Positions 1 through 14,100 of a stretch of 64,000 nt of DNA are shown piece after piece. Location of the stretch: contig NC_088173.1 in NCBI RefSeq assembly GCF_028769735.1, positions 18,478,038 through 18,542,037 on the forward strand. The letters are read 5' to 3'. The stretch comes from Zonotrichia leucophrys gambelii (Eukaryota > Chordata > Aves > Passeriformes > Passerellidae). The first letter of the stretch is position 1; each line of letters opens with the position of its first letter. Position numbers and translations under genes: made by a program. The notes below the pieces were generated by a model. The model was given only the letters and a program-made list of their open reading frames with translations. It had not been told where the DNA came from and did no database searches.

Positions 1-3000
1 TTGGGAGAAACAGTGCAAGAAAATGTTCCTTTTTCCTCTTAACTTGACTGGAAGCTCTGGCTATAGAAAAAGAGAAAACTTGCCCTCTCTTGCAATAGAG
101 ATATACACTTATTTTAGCTGTGTCTTACAATGTGTTTTTATGCTTCAGTATCACACTTTCTGTAAAATTTCACAAGACTTAGAGCATGCATAAACCCCCA
201 GTGCATGTTACACTGACCAGCACTGCCCCTAGCCTTACGCTTCCCCTGTGCAAATGCCTCTGCCTTGTCTATCCTATGGAATGTGTTTGTGTTCTGTGTT
301 TAAAGAACAACACCCCCAACCCAGCATGTCCCAGTGCCCTATGCCAGAACAAATAAAAATAAATATGCAAACGATGATGGGATCCATTAATTTCTCACAA
401 GCACTGGGAATTAAAGCCTGGATGACCTGGCATTGGTAAAACATTTATCACCTATTGATGGCAGAATAGAATCTCAATACTTTTCTATTTCAATGCCAGA
501 ACAGGGATGAAAAGCAAATAAAATGTATATAAGAGGTCATCTGAAGAAATACCACTAAGTGCATCATTATGAAACACAAATATTAATTAAAAAATATATT
601 ATATACTGAGACATTTAACTCATACCCATTAACCTAAATTCTGCTAAATTCTTCTTAATAATACATGTAGTCTCACTGCAAAAAACCTCAGAATATATGT
701 AAAAATGAAAGATAATGCATGTAAGCAAAGCTTTTCAGAATTGGAAGTACTAGCTAATATAGCCCCTTTAATCTGCAGCAGCAACAGTTTAAGAAAGATT
801 CTTCTTAACTGGCTTCCCTGGCCCTTATCTGAAATCCCATATGTATTTTCCATGGCCAGAGTAGAATCAGGCAATGAAGAAGTCACAGGAAAATCCCGTT
901 AGGCTCTTCTGGTTTTTGAAGGACAGAATTTCAACACAGAAATTCCATTCACATTCCAGAATGGCATCTATTCCCTGGTCTCACCCAAGGCAGAAGCTGA
1001 CTACTAATGCTCTTCATGATCATTAATTTGACACAGCACTCCTCTGAGTTCTATTCCGACTCAAAACTTTTACTAGGTAAGTTTGTGCTCAGTGTAGTGA
1101 GGATCATAGTTAACTTTAGATTATTTATATCATATCCAGTGAGAAATATTAATAGTTTGGTTCGCTCATGATTTTTCTCTTCTGCAGAAATGTTTCATCT
1201 TGAAGAGGTTTAATAAAAATTAGACTGACACATTTATACAAGCAGTATTGAATATCACAGCATCCCTGATTAAACATTTAGGGTGGCCTGTCAAATTCTT
1301 GGCAAAGTCTAGAATCACTCCAATTTTCCAGAAGGGATTGGCATATACATAATGTCACCATTTATCACAGATCTGCTGAGCTGCATTTTTAATGAAAAAG
1401 AAATCTTTTACCCTACTTATTCTACACTGGATATATTTACATTGTATTTGAATACAGACTAAATTTTAAGGTGAACCATAAATTGTGAAAAACATAAGTC
1501 TTAGAGTTCTACTTAGCATTAATTGCTAATCTTACAAATACAAGAACTCAAAACCATAAAGTCAGCTTATCATTTACAGATCCAAGAATTAAGGATCCAA
1601 GAGTCTTTCATATATTTTTCTTCACAACTGTACCAGGCAAAGTGACAACCAGAGTAGAGATAGCATAATTTCTTTCATTCAATCCTTGGCATCACCAATA
1701 ACTCTTCAAAATTTTTCTCTCATGGATTCATGTTTTTATATGAAAATAAAATTTAGAAATTGTCTTTAAAAAAATAGACAAGCAAAAGTAAAAACATTTA
1801 CAGCACTTTAAAGGAAGATCCTCATAATTTTTAATCATAGTGAACTTACATTGACCATAAAAATAAGTAGCTTGCAGAGAAAGATTCTTCACTGAGTCAA
1901 ATTTTTTTGTAGTTCGTGTTTCTTGTTCAAACAAATATTCAGGCAGGTATCATTTTAACTTTTGCCATTATTAATTGTCTTCATCCAGAGAAATAGGGGT
2001 TTTGATAGAGGCCAACGACTTTGTCTTACTCATTTAGATACATGAGCAAACAACAAAAACTATTCAATCTCCCTTTACAGAAGAGATAATAAGGGTGTCA
2101 TCAGACAGTGTGGGCTCTAAAACACTACACTTAAAGATACAGTGTAAAATGTAACAGTCTGTATTAGCAACTTCAAATAACATATGGCCAATCTTTCTCA
2201 CCAATGGCATGAATTCCTAAATACCTCTTCTCTGAATAATATTTAAAATGTCACTATGAAAAATTGTATAGAACATAATCTTTCAACAGCATTGAATTGC
2301 TTGTGTTTCTTACTTGAACTTGAAGGTGGTATTTCATATTGGTCATACTCTGGCTTCGAAAAACAGTGACTGCTTTACTCAAGAATACACCATCAATTAT
2401 TAAAATCAATAAATTTAAGGATTTTACAAAAACAGTTCTTTGGAAGGCATTAGTATACAGGCATACACTCTTGCATGCATTTCAATGATTCTGGTGTAGT
2501 CTGGTCTTCGAAACCGTGTTTCTTTGAACTATTTGTTCACCATTCAACTGCATATAAATGAAAAGCAGGGTAAAAGGACCATCAAAATGCATCCATCATT
2601 TTCAAACTGAATGAAGCATCAGAAACGCACTTGACATTATCATCAGTTCAGTGGAATATATCTAGATGGCAGAATGCACCCATTATACAAAGAAGTTGAT
2701 CTGTAAGAGGAAAGCCCACTTTTAAACTACAAGATCTAAGTTTCCATCTTATATGTGAAAATTCCCCCAGGAGGCATCATCTCCTTTCTGTCCATCACCT
2801 TTGCTCCTTTCTCTAACAGTGCATGTTGCTTCTATAACCTGTAAATGCACAGTGACAAAGACCCCAGTAACATGCATTTTTCCTCTGCTAACCATTTCAA
2901 AGAAAGGAGTTTTGCTTTTTGTGAAAGATTGAAAATAAAAATAATAAACTTAAAAATATTCCAGTTGTTTCAAATGTCCTGTTCTATTTTAAATACTTCA

Positions 3001-6000
3001 GAAGCTTTGGAAATATCTGTAGAAAACTTTGGAAAAAATCTTAGAAATGGAATCTCAATTGAGAGAAAAAAAATCATTTTAAAGGAATTTTTAGTGTTTG
3101 CTGAAGAAACTTCTTTACTGGAACTTGAAATTTGACTGGTTTTTTGAATACTGACAGGGCTGTGGCATGCAGAATCTGTTCTACACAAAGGGAAAAAAAG
3201 TCACATTTATTTCCACCTGGAACTACATTAAAGTTGTTTTTTAGAGGACTCACTTGTCCTTTTGGTTGATATTTCTGTGTCTGAGAATCTGGAGGTTTTG
3301 ATTTTCAGGACAGGACTCAGGCAGATTTATGCTTATTGTTGTACATGAAACAGGAAAGGGAAATAAAGACAAACAACAGTGGAAAAGAACACACAAGGTT
3401 TTTCTGGGTGAGATGGCCAAAGAGCTGAGTTGATTTTATCTTTTCTACCAGTGTTCTAGAGGAATTCCTGATGGAAAGTGAGCTGGATAGCTCTACTTGC
3501 TTTGTTTCTCTCCTAAGAACAACTTGACATCCAAGGGGGAAAAAAAGAGCACAAACAAGAAAATGTGGAACCACCCCAGTACAAATCCACCACATTGATA
3601 TCCTGGGGATCTCCACTGCATATGCCAATCACAGAATATCAATTTGTGCATTCCCTGGAGCATCTCTTAGGCAATGCATCCCAGGTGTTTCATCTTTGCT
3701 GTTCATCTCTGAAGTTTAGGCTAGTGTCCTGTCTTGCCACAGAGTCTCTCCACCTACTAAACTATTTTTGTGGTTACTAAAGGTCAGATCTTTGTGGAAC
3801 ATGAAAGAAAATACAGATTTTCTGGAAGTAGTGATCCCATTGAAAGCAGCGGAATTAAGTTTATAAAAAATTCTGTTTAATTATGATGCATAGCCACACC
3901 AATGTTCAATTGGAAATTCTGGTGTTTGCTCAACAATTGACCTTGATAACTGAATTTTCAAGGTTAAAACAAGCAGCAATATTTACAATTCCCAAAAAAA
4001 TTAAAATCTCAGATTTTGATACTCTCTCAAATAATATTTTCAATTTGATATTTAATAGATGAACTTTTTTAATGTAAAGTGAAAACAGAACTTTTGCTTC
4101 ATGAACTGCATTTTACCACCACTCCCCAAGAAACCTCCACTGTCAAAACTAAAAAGAATCCTGTCAGCAATTTCATCCCAACTCTATTTTCCTACCCCAC
4201 AATTTTATAGTATGTTAAATATATATATTTATAGAGGCTTTTTAGTGCAATATGCCAGAAAGGGAAATGATGTCTAATTAAGTTGTTCCACTATGTAAAT
4301 GTTTCTAATAATTTATACATCAAAAGTAAAAAAAGTTTAACTATAAATGCAGCTGCTGCAAGAATATTTTATCCATCAGAAATAATGTGCACAATGATGG
4401 TCTAGTGAAGTTAAATACTAAAAATAAGAAAATAATTTGTGACAGAAAGGTTATACATTTTCATTTTCTCTTTTAAGAAGATTGCAGTAGAAAAAACCAA
4501 AATCTGTACTATGACATAATTCACTTTTCAGCACTATTAATTCGATTTACTCTGGCACAAATACTGATGCTTTGCAGAGCACACCATATCTAAGACCAAT
4601 CATTCCAAGGGTGAATACGGGAGAGATTTCATTTATTACATTTCTCCTGTTTCCTTTAATATCTCTTTTGGTAGGAAGGGTCATTTAGGCTTTGTTTCAG
4701 ATCAGAGCTTTTTACTCTTAGTCTTCATTAGTGATGAAAATCTGGAGACCTACTACATATTCATTTAATATAGAATAGAATTATTCATGCCTGAGACAGA
4801 GAGGTAAAAAAAAAAAAAAGGACATTAGTCATTTCTCTCTGTCATTTTTTTGGCAGCTGATGTTCTATGTTTTGTAAACCATTCCATCTAAAACAACTGA
4901 AGCCGTAAAACTAATGTAGCAGGTCAGGGAAAACAGCCAAAGCCAGGTCAGAGAATCCTAACCCATGTCACCAGTCCAGTCAGTCTTGTGTCACATCACT
5001 TACTCTTCCATTTTCCATGCTAATTTACCATTGCTTCTAAGGAATATTATCCTCTACAGGCTTTCAGAAGCCATTGCTCCAGATATATAAGAACAGGAGT
5101 TTTTGGATACAAAAGGAGTAAAGAATTTTCTCAAAGGAATTTTTTAGAAAGAATTTGCAATAAGAGGATATAACAGAACTACTATTCATGTGACAGGAAG
5201 CAAGAAGAGTAGCAATGAAAAACAAACCAGTAATGTGAAGCAAGGGAGATAAAAGAGGCATTTATTAGTTTAAATATGTGAGGCAAGACCCATTGTCAAA
5301 AATGTGGCAAAGGGTTTGAATTTGATTCTACAAGAGATGAAGGCAAAACCCCCAGAGCTGAGCAGAGAGAGATAAGCATAGAGGATGACTTATCAAGTAT
5401 TCACATTTTAGATACAAAGAAGGGGAAAATTGCCCACAAGGACATGAGCTGAGAAGAGGAAAGAGTGGATTTTGATTATAAAATGGTAAGAAGGCTAACT
5501 GAGCTAAAAAAAAAAAAAAGAAAAAGAGCCAAGAATGGCACAGAGCAGATTAGCCAGAGCAAAGAAAACAGTGAAGCTCATGAATAAAAAAATATTAGCC
5601 ATTGATCTATTCCTACCGTACACCTTTTGTCATCTTTCAACCACAACACCAGAATGGCAGCTGTGCTACTTTCAAATGCAAACATGTTACCACTGATTCC
5701 TTGAACTTGCACTGGCACATATTGAAAAAGGTTCTGCTCACACTGTCTTTAAAGCACTTTAGAGAACAGAAACTTCACATTTTCTGTAACAGCAACTAAG
5801 GACTGAAGAATGCAACAAGGACATTTTATGGAATGACCTCCATCTCACAAGCACAAAAATAGTACTCAATAAAGATGCCTTTCTCCAAACTTATAGAATA
5901 TTTATCTACACCTCTCAGAACAAAATACAAATACTTCTTGAGCAATCCTACCATACAACTCTTTCTGTGATTCATTGACTTTGTTTAGAATGTATTACCT

Positions 6001-8013
6001 GGTATTAGACTTAATATAGAGTGAAAGAAAAATGCCATTCTAAAGGTCAACTATCCAAACTTAAAAGAAGATTTTTAGAGATGGGAATTAAAACCAGACA
6101 TATTAAAAAACCCTCTAAACATTATTTATTTTCATGTGCCAACCAGATACAGCAAAGAAAACTTGGTCAAACTGAGAGTGAGCTTTAAGACATATTAAAG
6201 AAGAGTTCATTAAAATAACCAGAAAAAAAATCTTTTGTACATGAAACCACAAAGCTATTTACTTGTAAAGCCATTAGCACATTTAGGAGTGTTTCTGACT
6301 AAATGACTCCTTTTTTCAGATACTTTACATTGTATGATTTTCCAATTTTATTTTTTTTCACATATAAAATTCACATACTCCTTTTTGTTGTTAACTGCTA
6401 AATATAAAAATAGGGAGCCCCCAACAGCCAGCTAGTGGCTCTCAATTGGATCAATACGTCAGAAAAATGTTTTTCTTTCCAGCAAGATGAAATAATTAAC
6501 ACTGCATTTTGCGAACAGTTTATATTTCCTGTGAAGCATCCAATTCTCTCATGAGACGTATGACTCCTCTAGGTGACATTAAGTTCAGCTCTAGGTTCAG
6601 CAGAAAGCTGTTCCTGAACCTGAACATTGACATAAAACTAAAGTGGTATCCTTGTCTACACCACAGCAGTATAATCTACACAGTGATCTATTCCAGCACA
6701 AGTTCCCACTTCTGAAGTAACATGTTAAGAGTAATTCTTCAGGACATTTCTGAAATAAGATTCTCTTGTTCACAGATGTGGAAGCTGAACTTGTAGCCCC
6801 AGGAAATGCAGTCTATATACAGCAATGAATGGGAAATGACCAAAGCCCTGCTGGACTGATCTACTTTATCATTTATTTACATTCTGTTAGATGATCAAGT
6901 TTTTAAACTAAAAATAGGAATGGGTCCACTTGCTCAATAGATTAGAATCTCCTGTGCATCAGAGTAATGCAGAGCATTTATGGTTTCATCAGTTTAAAAA
7001 GAGAAGGAGATAATTATTTGTCATTTAAAATGAACATAAAAAGTTAACAGTAAAAGTGAAGGTCTACAGATGTTAATTTTATTTCTGTATCCATATTTCA
7101 GCTCCTTGATGATCAGAATAATTTAATATTTTCTAGGTTTTAAGTCCAGGCAAAATTCTAAGAACCCTTAATTGTAGTTTATAACTTTATTTTAAATAAA
7201 TAAAGAAAGGGATTTCTGGAAATGTCCAAATTTCTGAGTTTTTCAAATATCTATTCTCCTATACAAAGGAGAAAAGGAGGTGTTTTTAAAATTCCCACCT
7301 TTAATTTTAGGCAAGTTAGAAAAGTTGCCTTTGAGTCTGGGGAAAGGTCTTGGCATTTTCCTGCAAATATTAAAAGACAGCACTGGATGGAATGCAGAGA
7401 CTTAAAGCTTCAAGAGTCTCACTAGACTCTATGAACATCTACTTTGCAAAACAGGTAGATAATGACACATGGTAGAGTTAAGTAATGAATAATACACTTT
7501 CCTTGGAATTTTTCACCATTAAATAAAATACACAAATACTTAAGAAACTCTAAATTAAAAAAAAAAAAAAAAGTCTTTGCACTTTTCTGGAAACTTAAGG
7601 GATTTAATTACCGAGATACAAAAATATAATATGAGATTAACAAAGAGTCTTCCAAGAAGCATAACAGCACCAGAATTTTTTTTTATGATGATTTTTTAAA
7701 AGCTGACTAATATAATCATCAAAATACTGCATTCCTAGCTGCAACTTCACCTTGGAAGCTAAATTTCTAAGCATACCTGATGGACATATCCTTAATGTGT
7801 CCTATCAGTCTCTCACATAATTGACATGCTTCTTTCCCTTTAAATGAAACCAGATTTATTCAGCGATGTAAAAGCCTCCCACAGTTCTGTCAATATATCT
7901 CTGCATACAGGAATAATGAAGTTAAAAGCTTCCAGTCTGGTTAGCCATGAGCAGATACAATGCAGTGACAGCTTTTTTCTTGAACATAAAATTCAAACCC
8001 CTGAATACCTGGG
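1..8013. other. Unique AT-rich non-coding stretch
   Basis: I see no gene, RNA gene or recognisable transposon here. Open frames are short (about 100 codons or fewer), lie on both strands and resemble no protein I know. Homopolymer A-runs occur at 4806-4819 (14 A), 5506-5519 (14 A) and 7557-7572 (16 A). A consensus-like donor (CTAG then GTAAGT) at about 1076 follows a weak acceptor, and I do not trust it as an exon. Old, heavily diverged repeats cannot be excluded by eye. Confidence 0.6.
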
Positions 8014-8107
8014 TTCTCTCTCTCTATATGTGTGTGTGCCTTATATATACATATATACACATATATATTGGGGTGTGTACACACAAAAATATGTATATAT
8101 GCACATA
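8014..8107. repeat. Mixed microsatellite (TC, TG, TA steps)
   Basis: A run of alternating dinucleotides: TC repeats, then TATG/TG repeats, then TATA/CATA repeats, with an interrupting GGGGTGTGTACACAC segment. Overlapping open frames on both strands translate to Tyr/Ile/Cys/Thr/His-rich low-complexity peptides, the expected product of reading such a repeat, so I do not treat them as genes. The alternating purine-pyrimidine stretches could slip or adopt non-B structure, which is inference. Confidence 0.85.
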
Positions 8108-11100
8108 CCAAATGTTCAGTAAGAGGAACAGTGAAGATCTTACATGAATTATCAGTTTTAAACAAATAGAAATATGAGATGAGCATTTTTGAGGTGAGAC
8201 CTCCAACAACCCATCTGCTGAGACACATATAAAGACAGTTGACTGGCCAATTGATTTAATAATATTATAAAAACTGCATCAAAAACCTGAACTGGTGGAC
8301 GGAATGCCTTGGAATAAAAGGAAGCAATTACTAATGCACTGTCAGCCAGGCTCTTTCGAAGTATGACATACAGGGGCTGAAAAATGCCTGTTGTGATGAG
8401 AAATTTTTGTTCTATTGTGGCTCTAATATAAGCTGTGTTTAAAGCCCATTTAAAACTAGTGATAGTTTCAGTTCACTTCAGGGTTTCAGAGAACAGTGTA
8501 TTTTGTTGAAAGAGGAGAGATACAAAAAAATTCCTTTTTTAATTTCTGTCATTAAATTTTAGAAGTGTAACTGTACCAACTTAGGTGTTTACAAGTTAAT
8601 ATTTTAAGGTAATTATTTCAATTATCTATAATTCTGACAAAACAGAATCATTAAAGAGTAAATTTTCCATGTAAGGTTACTTTAATTAATTTTACATTGA
8701 TTTTAGCAAAAAAAATTTAGAGAAAATTAGTTTTTCCCAAATAATAAAATAAATTCTAATTGATGATAAATTCTCATCAACTATTAACTGGAAAACAGTA
8801 GAAATTCTGTGCTTTTAAAGTATGCATTTAAAATATATCAGGGACTGCTCTCATAGAAATCGTGAGCTGGCTATGCCTGAGGAAGTTTGCCCAAATTGTC
8901 TACTTTTAAAAACATGTTTAGAAAAGTGTTTACGTGTTTATAAAAGACAGTTTCACTGTAACTGATAAATTACATTTGTACTATGAATGGTTCAGACAGA
9001 GACCATAAGCTATTTTCTTAGCAGCATCTGAGGATCATATGTGATCCAAGTCTGCCTGTTAACATTGCTAATAGGAGCCAATCTCAAGCTCAGTTCTTCC
9101 TTTTTCCTTTCCTCTCCAATCTCAGCTTCCCTAGAAGAAACTCGGGGTAATAGCAACATCACAAAACCACACTCGCAATTAAGATTGTGAGTGTGCTAAA
9201 TGAAAACCTCTAGAATGAAACAATATTCTTTCCTTAGCTACTGAAGTGCTATGTATTAATGAGCAAGTTACTTGAAATACATTTCTCTTGGATGGCCATT
9301 ATTAAGGTGATATAATTAGTGATCACCCGATTTCTGACCTATGGACCCAAAATGCAAACATACTGAATGGTGAATGCTGCAGCACAAAGTCAGCAGGGGC
9401 TTTGCTTTGAGCCACTGTACCAGGGAGCTGTTGGGAATGCTAAGTGTTCTGGCGAGCAGGTCATGGGTGGCTCAGTTTGTCACCCAAGCTGAGCAGCACT
9501 CTGACCTTCATCTCCATGTATGACAGAATGTGACAGCATGTCACCTTCTCATCTTGCAAGGTGATCTAAAAGTAAATATTTTTAAAACAAAGCAGGGATG
9601 TCTGCTGTGGAAAAGCAACACAAGGCAGTGTTGGAAATTCTGGAACAGAAATAGGTTGGTACAATGCAAATGGTAGTAAGAAAAGCAAAATTGAAATTGG
9701 CAGTGTCATCTGTTGACACCAATCCTGCTTTAAGTCTTTGAATCTCTCCAAGTAAAGCAAATTACAAAAAAAAGAAAATAACAAAGTGCCCTGAGCATCA
9801 GTATAATGTGAAGTTGTACTGAATGATTAACAACCTATATGTTATTTCCTTCTTGAAGTTCATAATTAATGCATCAATGGACTAATCAAAAGACAGAAGA
9901 AAAAAAAAAAAACCAAAACTCTATTCAATTCACTTTCTTCTAGGATTTTCTAGTATATAGAAGGAAAATTGACTTTTCTTCTATCTATTCTCCAGAATAA
10001 TATCTGGACAAGTTTTAGTCTTTATTCAATTGCTTTTCACTCACTCACATTTAAACATAGTATAAAAGACCAATGCAAATACAGAAACTTAGCTAACTTT
10101 GTTACTTTGTTAGCTAATTTTGCTTACAGTTGTGTTCAACATGCACAGAAGTTCAACATGCATCAGTTTCAATATTAATTAGATTCAATATGTTGCTTGG
10201 AATGACATTTTCATTCCTACAGTAATGAAAGTGAATTAAATATTTTTTTCCTCAATAATAATTATGCTCATATTTCCAGTCCAGTCTCAGAGAAAATGTT
10301 GTGCATATGCATAAACAGCTTTCCTTTTCTTCAAAAGAAAGACTAAATTTTGTTTTTCCTGTTGCTTTTACCTTCTCTTCCTGATATACTCAAAATTACA
10401 TCATAATACCCAATATGCCTTATTTTCAGGGAATTGGGAAATACAGACTGCCATTAAATGTTATTTCATGACTCAGCTTACTGACTTAACAATAAAGTTA
10501 CCTGTTACTCTTCAGCTGGCAGTTTTTGGAACTGAGAATCTGAGCAGGATCATTTTTTTCACTGACTGAGCTTCAAAACTTGAAAAATCTGCAGATTCAA
10601 CATGAAGTTTGGTTAAAACCAACAGTTCTCCATTGCTATAAAAAATATATTAATTATTTTCAAAGTCTTTTGACAAAGCAGATTAATCTAAACATAGCTC
10701 CATAAAGAAATTTCAGATTATTGGAAGTAGCAGAGTATTGCATTTCACAAGAATGATTAGGAAACATTCCAGTTGAGGCAGATGATGGCATTTATGTGAT
10801 GTGAGCAAACCACTACTCTGTGCTCATACTGTGAATTTCCTTCAAAAAAGGATGTATAAAAGGAAAACACATAATTGGCAAGGCTGCAAGTCAAATTTAA
10901 TCAGGTCATTAGTTCAGAAACCCAAGGGTGAGCTTAATTAGATATGAGTTATCTAATAATTGTGAGTGTCTCTGAGGTACATTTGTTTGGACATCTATTA
11001 CTAAGGGTCCCTATCATTGTTCTGACCTTACAGCTAAACTAAGGAACAACTTTTCAGTCCTATACTGGGTTCCAGCTATCTACATATTAGATCAAATTAT

Positions 11101-14100
11101 TAATTTGAATGTCAACAGAGATGAGTTCTTTGTAAAAATTCTGGCAAATTTTAGTGGTTGTATTTCCTGTTTTCACATGTACTCAGCTTGAATAAGTTTG
11201 ATACTAGATCTTTGGCTATCTTGAAATTTCAGATACTCACTGATTTCCCTGGCTAATTTGGCTTTTCACTCTGACCTGAGACAAAACCCTGGACTCTGTC
11301 TAGGCCAAATACACCCAGGCATAGCACAGTTTCACCTTGTTTTTCACCAACACTTCTCTTTCTGACATTAAATCTATCTTCAAACCGAAAGCACTATCAA
11401 ATCTCAACACAGTAGATATGAGTATAAAATTGTAAAATATGTGCCATAGCTTTTGTATAGTCAGCTAATAAATTTTTGCCTCTTGGGCTCAGAATTTATC
11501 TTATCCAGTATCCACATCTGTCAGTACAAGGAAGAACACACAGTTATCCTTCTAGGAAGAGTAAACAATACATGCACACTATGCATTTAGATTAAAAATT
11601 ACTTGTAGAACTAAAGGTAGAAATCTATACCCATATTTATGGTAAATATCAAAATAAATGCCTCATATTCTGCACTCAAAATTGCTATGTCAGGAAAATA
11701 TGCTTGTGCTACTTACTTACAAATACAGACTTGGGAACTAAAGTGAATATTTGTAAACATTAAATGCAGTATTTTTCTTCCTACAAGTACCAAGAACTAT
11801 AATTAAATTTTCCCCAAAAGACATATTTAGGAGTAGATTAGACAAACACTTGTCATTGTAGCAAGTAGTTGTGAAAGACCTTTCCGGACCTTAAACAACA
11901 ACCAGTTTCTCTCTTTTTGATTTTACATATATCTTACTTGGAAAATTTAGTTTCTGTTTCATCTTCAAGAAAGTTACTGTATTGTAATGAAGTAATCACC
12001 TCAGAGAAGGTGCTTAGACAGAAAGCTTCTCTTCGTCTGGGTAGCACTGTGGACAGAGGTATCAAAGGCCTGTGTTAGTCCAACAACTTATATTTACTGC
12101 ATTGAAAATTAAACTGAGAACAAATTGAGACTGAAAGGAAAAAATACTACAGTTTTCCTTCCATTCAGATGAGATGTTATGAAGCAAAAATCAAGCTGAA
12201 ACTTATTTGAACTTTTAAATCAATACAGGAGTATTCTGTCTGTGCAGCGATAAGACAGAAAGATTCAGCCTTTCTATTGGGCTCAAGGCAAAAGTCAGAG
12301 GTTGAAGTGTAATCAAAAATTATCTCCTAGATCTTTCTAGCCTTTTTTTTAGTCCCCCCCTCCTACAGATGAATCCTCAGTTGATGGTCTCAGAGCCTCA
12401 GATTATCTGTCAGACAGAGAAAAGCTGTCTCAAGCAGCAAGGTTCTCTAATCAGATATTGACAGATAAGATGTTCTGGGTGATGAAAATAGATTTAAACT
12501 CCAAAGTAGAATTTTGTCATTAGAATCATGGCCTAACTGTTAAAGTCATGATATAGGCTAAATTATAAGGTCTAAGTCTTCCAATCAACTTATCAGCTTT
12601 CCTAAATACAATGAATATAAATTTCCTACTTAAGCCAAGGTCAAAAACACACAGCTCAACAAAATTCTTCATATTTTCAACCAGACTGATAAAATACATT
12701 TCTTAGTAATATAAAATAATTCCACCTGCTTCAAAAGACTTGCAAGTTTCAAAGTTATGTAGAAAAATTGGAAATACTGACAGAAATGATCATACTCTAC
12801 ATTTAACTAGTAGAGCATTCTAACTGAGTCCAGTGTAGTATTTAGCAGCTTGCTTAAAAGGACTCCTATAACTAGAAAACATTACTCAGCTGCAAAACTC
12901 AGTTAAGGCTTACATTAAATTGATGCAGTTAATTATGCATTCCACAGAATTATGTTATGTAGTAGAAAAGAAAGCACGAGGTAACAAGAATTAAACTGTC
13001 ACTAACTAAATGTAAAAAAATAAACACAAATGAAAATCATTCTCTCTGCTGAGAAATAGATAGTTTTAATATAAATCCAGCTTGAACTGATAGGTAAACA
13101 ATTCCCAATTCATAGCAGAATCCTACTAACAAATGTTGTTGGATGAGGAAGAAAAGGGAGAAGAATGTCTTCAAGATGACATCCTGTATGACTTCAGCAT
13201 TGAATCAAAGTAATTTAAATTAATATACAAATATTATCCTTATGGTGATGATGACCTTGATGCTGCTTTGTTAGACCATTCAAGCCTGTGCATTAAATAT
13301 TTTCCTAAAAACACAGGACACTGGAAAAGGTTGGGAAAAAAATCCCAAATAACAAATTAACAACAACAAAAAAAATCATGAATATTTTTTCCTCATATTC
13401 AGCTTTGGATTCCAGAGGACAACAGCCACTATCAAAAGGAAGTTCATAAAATCTGCTGCAATGTAGGAGAGAAGGAGAGATGGGAAAGGAGAGCTATCGT
13501 TTTGGTACAGATACATCACATATGTTCATTAAATAGGATTTCAGCCCAGTACACATCCTTCCCAGCAGGATGATGACAAAAAGTCATTGTCAGAATGATG
13601 CAATATCAGTCAAGGTTAACATAAAGTGCTATATCAGAGAGAGTGAATGTTGAAGGAGGTGGGTGGGTTGTGCTTGGGATGGAGATGTGGTCAGCCTGTG
13701 TGGTGCACAGAGCCCAAACTGTGAATAAGCAGAGTGTTTATAATAGATGTGCAGTAATGACAATCCAATAAGAGATGTAAGACCTAACACACATCCCACA
13801 ATATCCTGGGTTCTATTTGATGTATATCTCAAATACCAGAATACAGAAAAAAAAAAAACCTCATAGATTTTTGTGAATGAGTTTAAAAGCATTGCTAGAA
13901 AAAAAGAGAGTACAAAAAAGTAAGACGAATGAATGAGGAAGCTGTCCTCTGCACTCATGGCACAAAATTCTATGTAGATCAGTAGCTTGAGGTCATATTT
14001 ACTTGGCCAGTGTGCTAAGACTAAATTACACCTATGATTCAGAATAGCTTTTATAAAACATTTTGAGTTTATAGGGAAAATGCATTACAGAACATTTGGA

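Noticed and set aside
7844..8228. Four overlapping ORFs at 7.8-8.2 kb
   Set aside because: They translate the TC/TG/TA microsatellite into low-complexity Tyr/Ile/Cys/His peptides on both strands.
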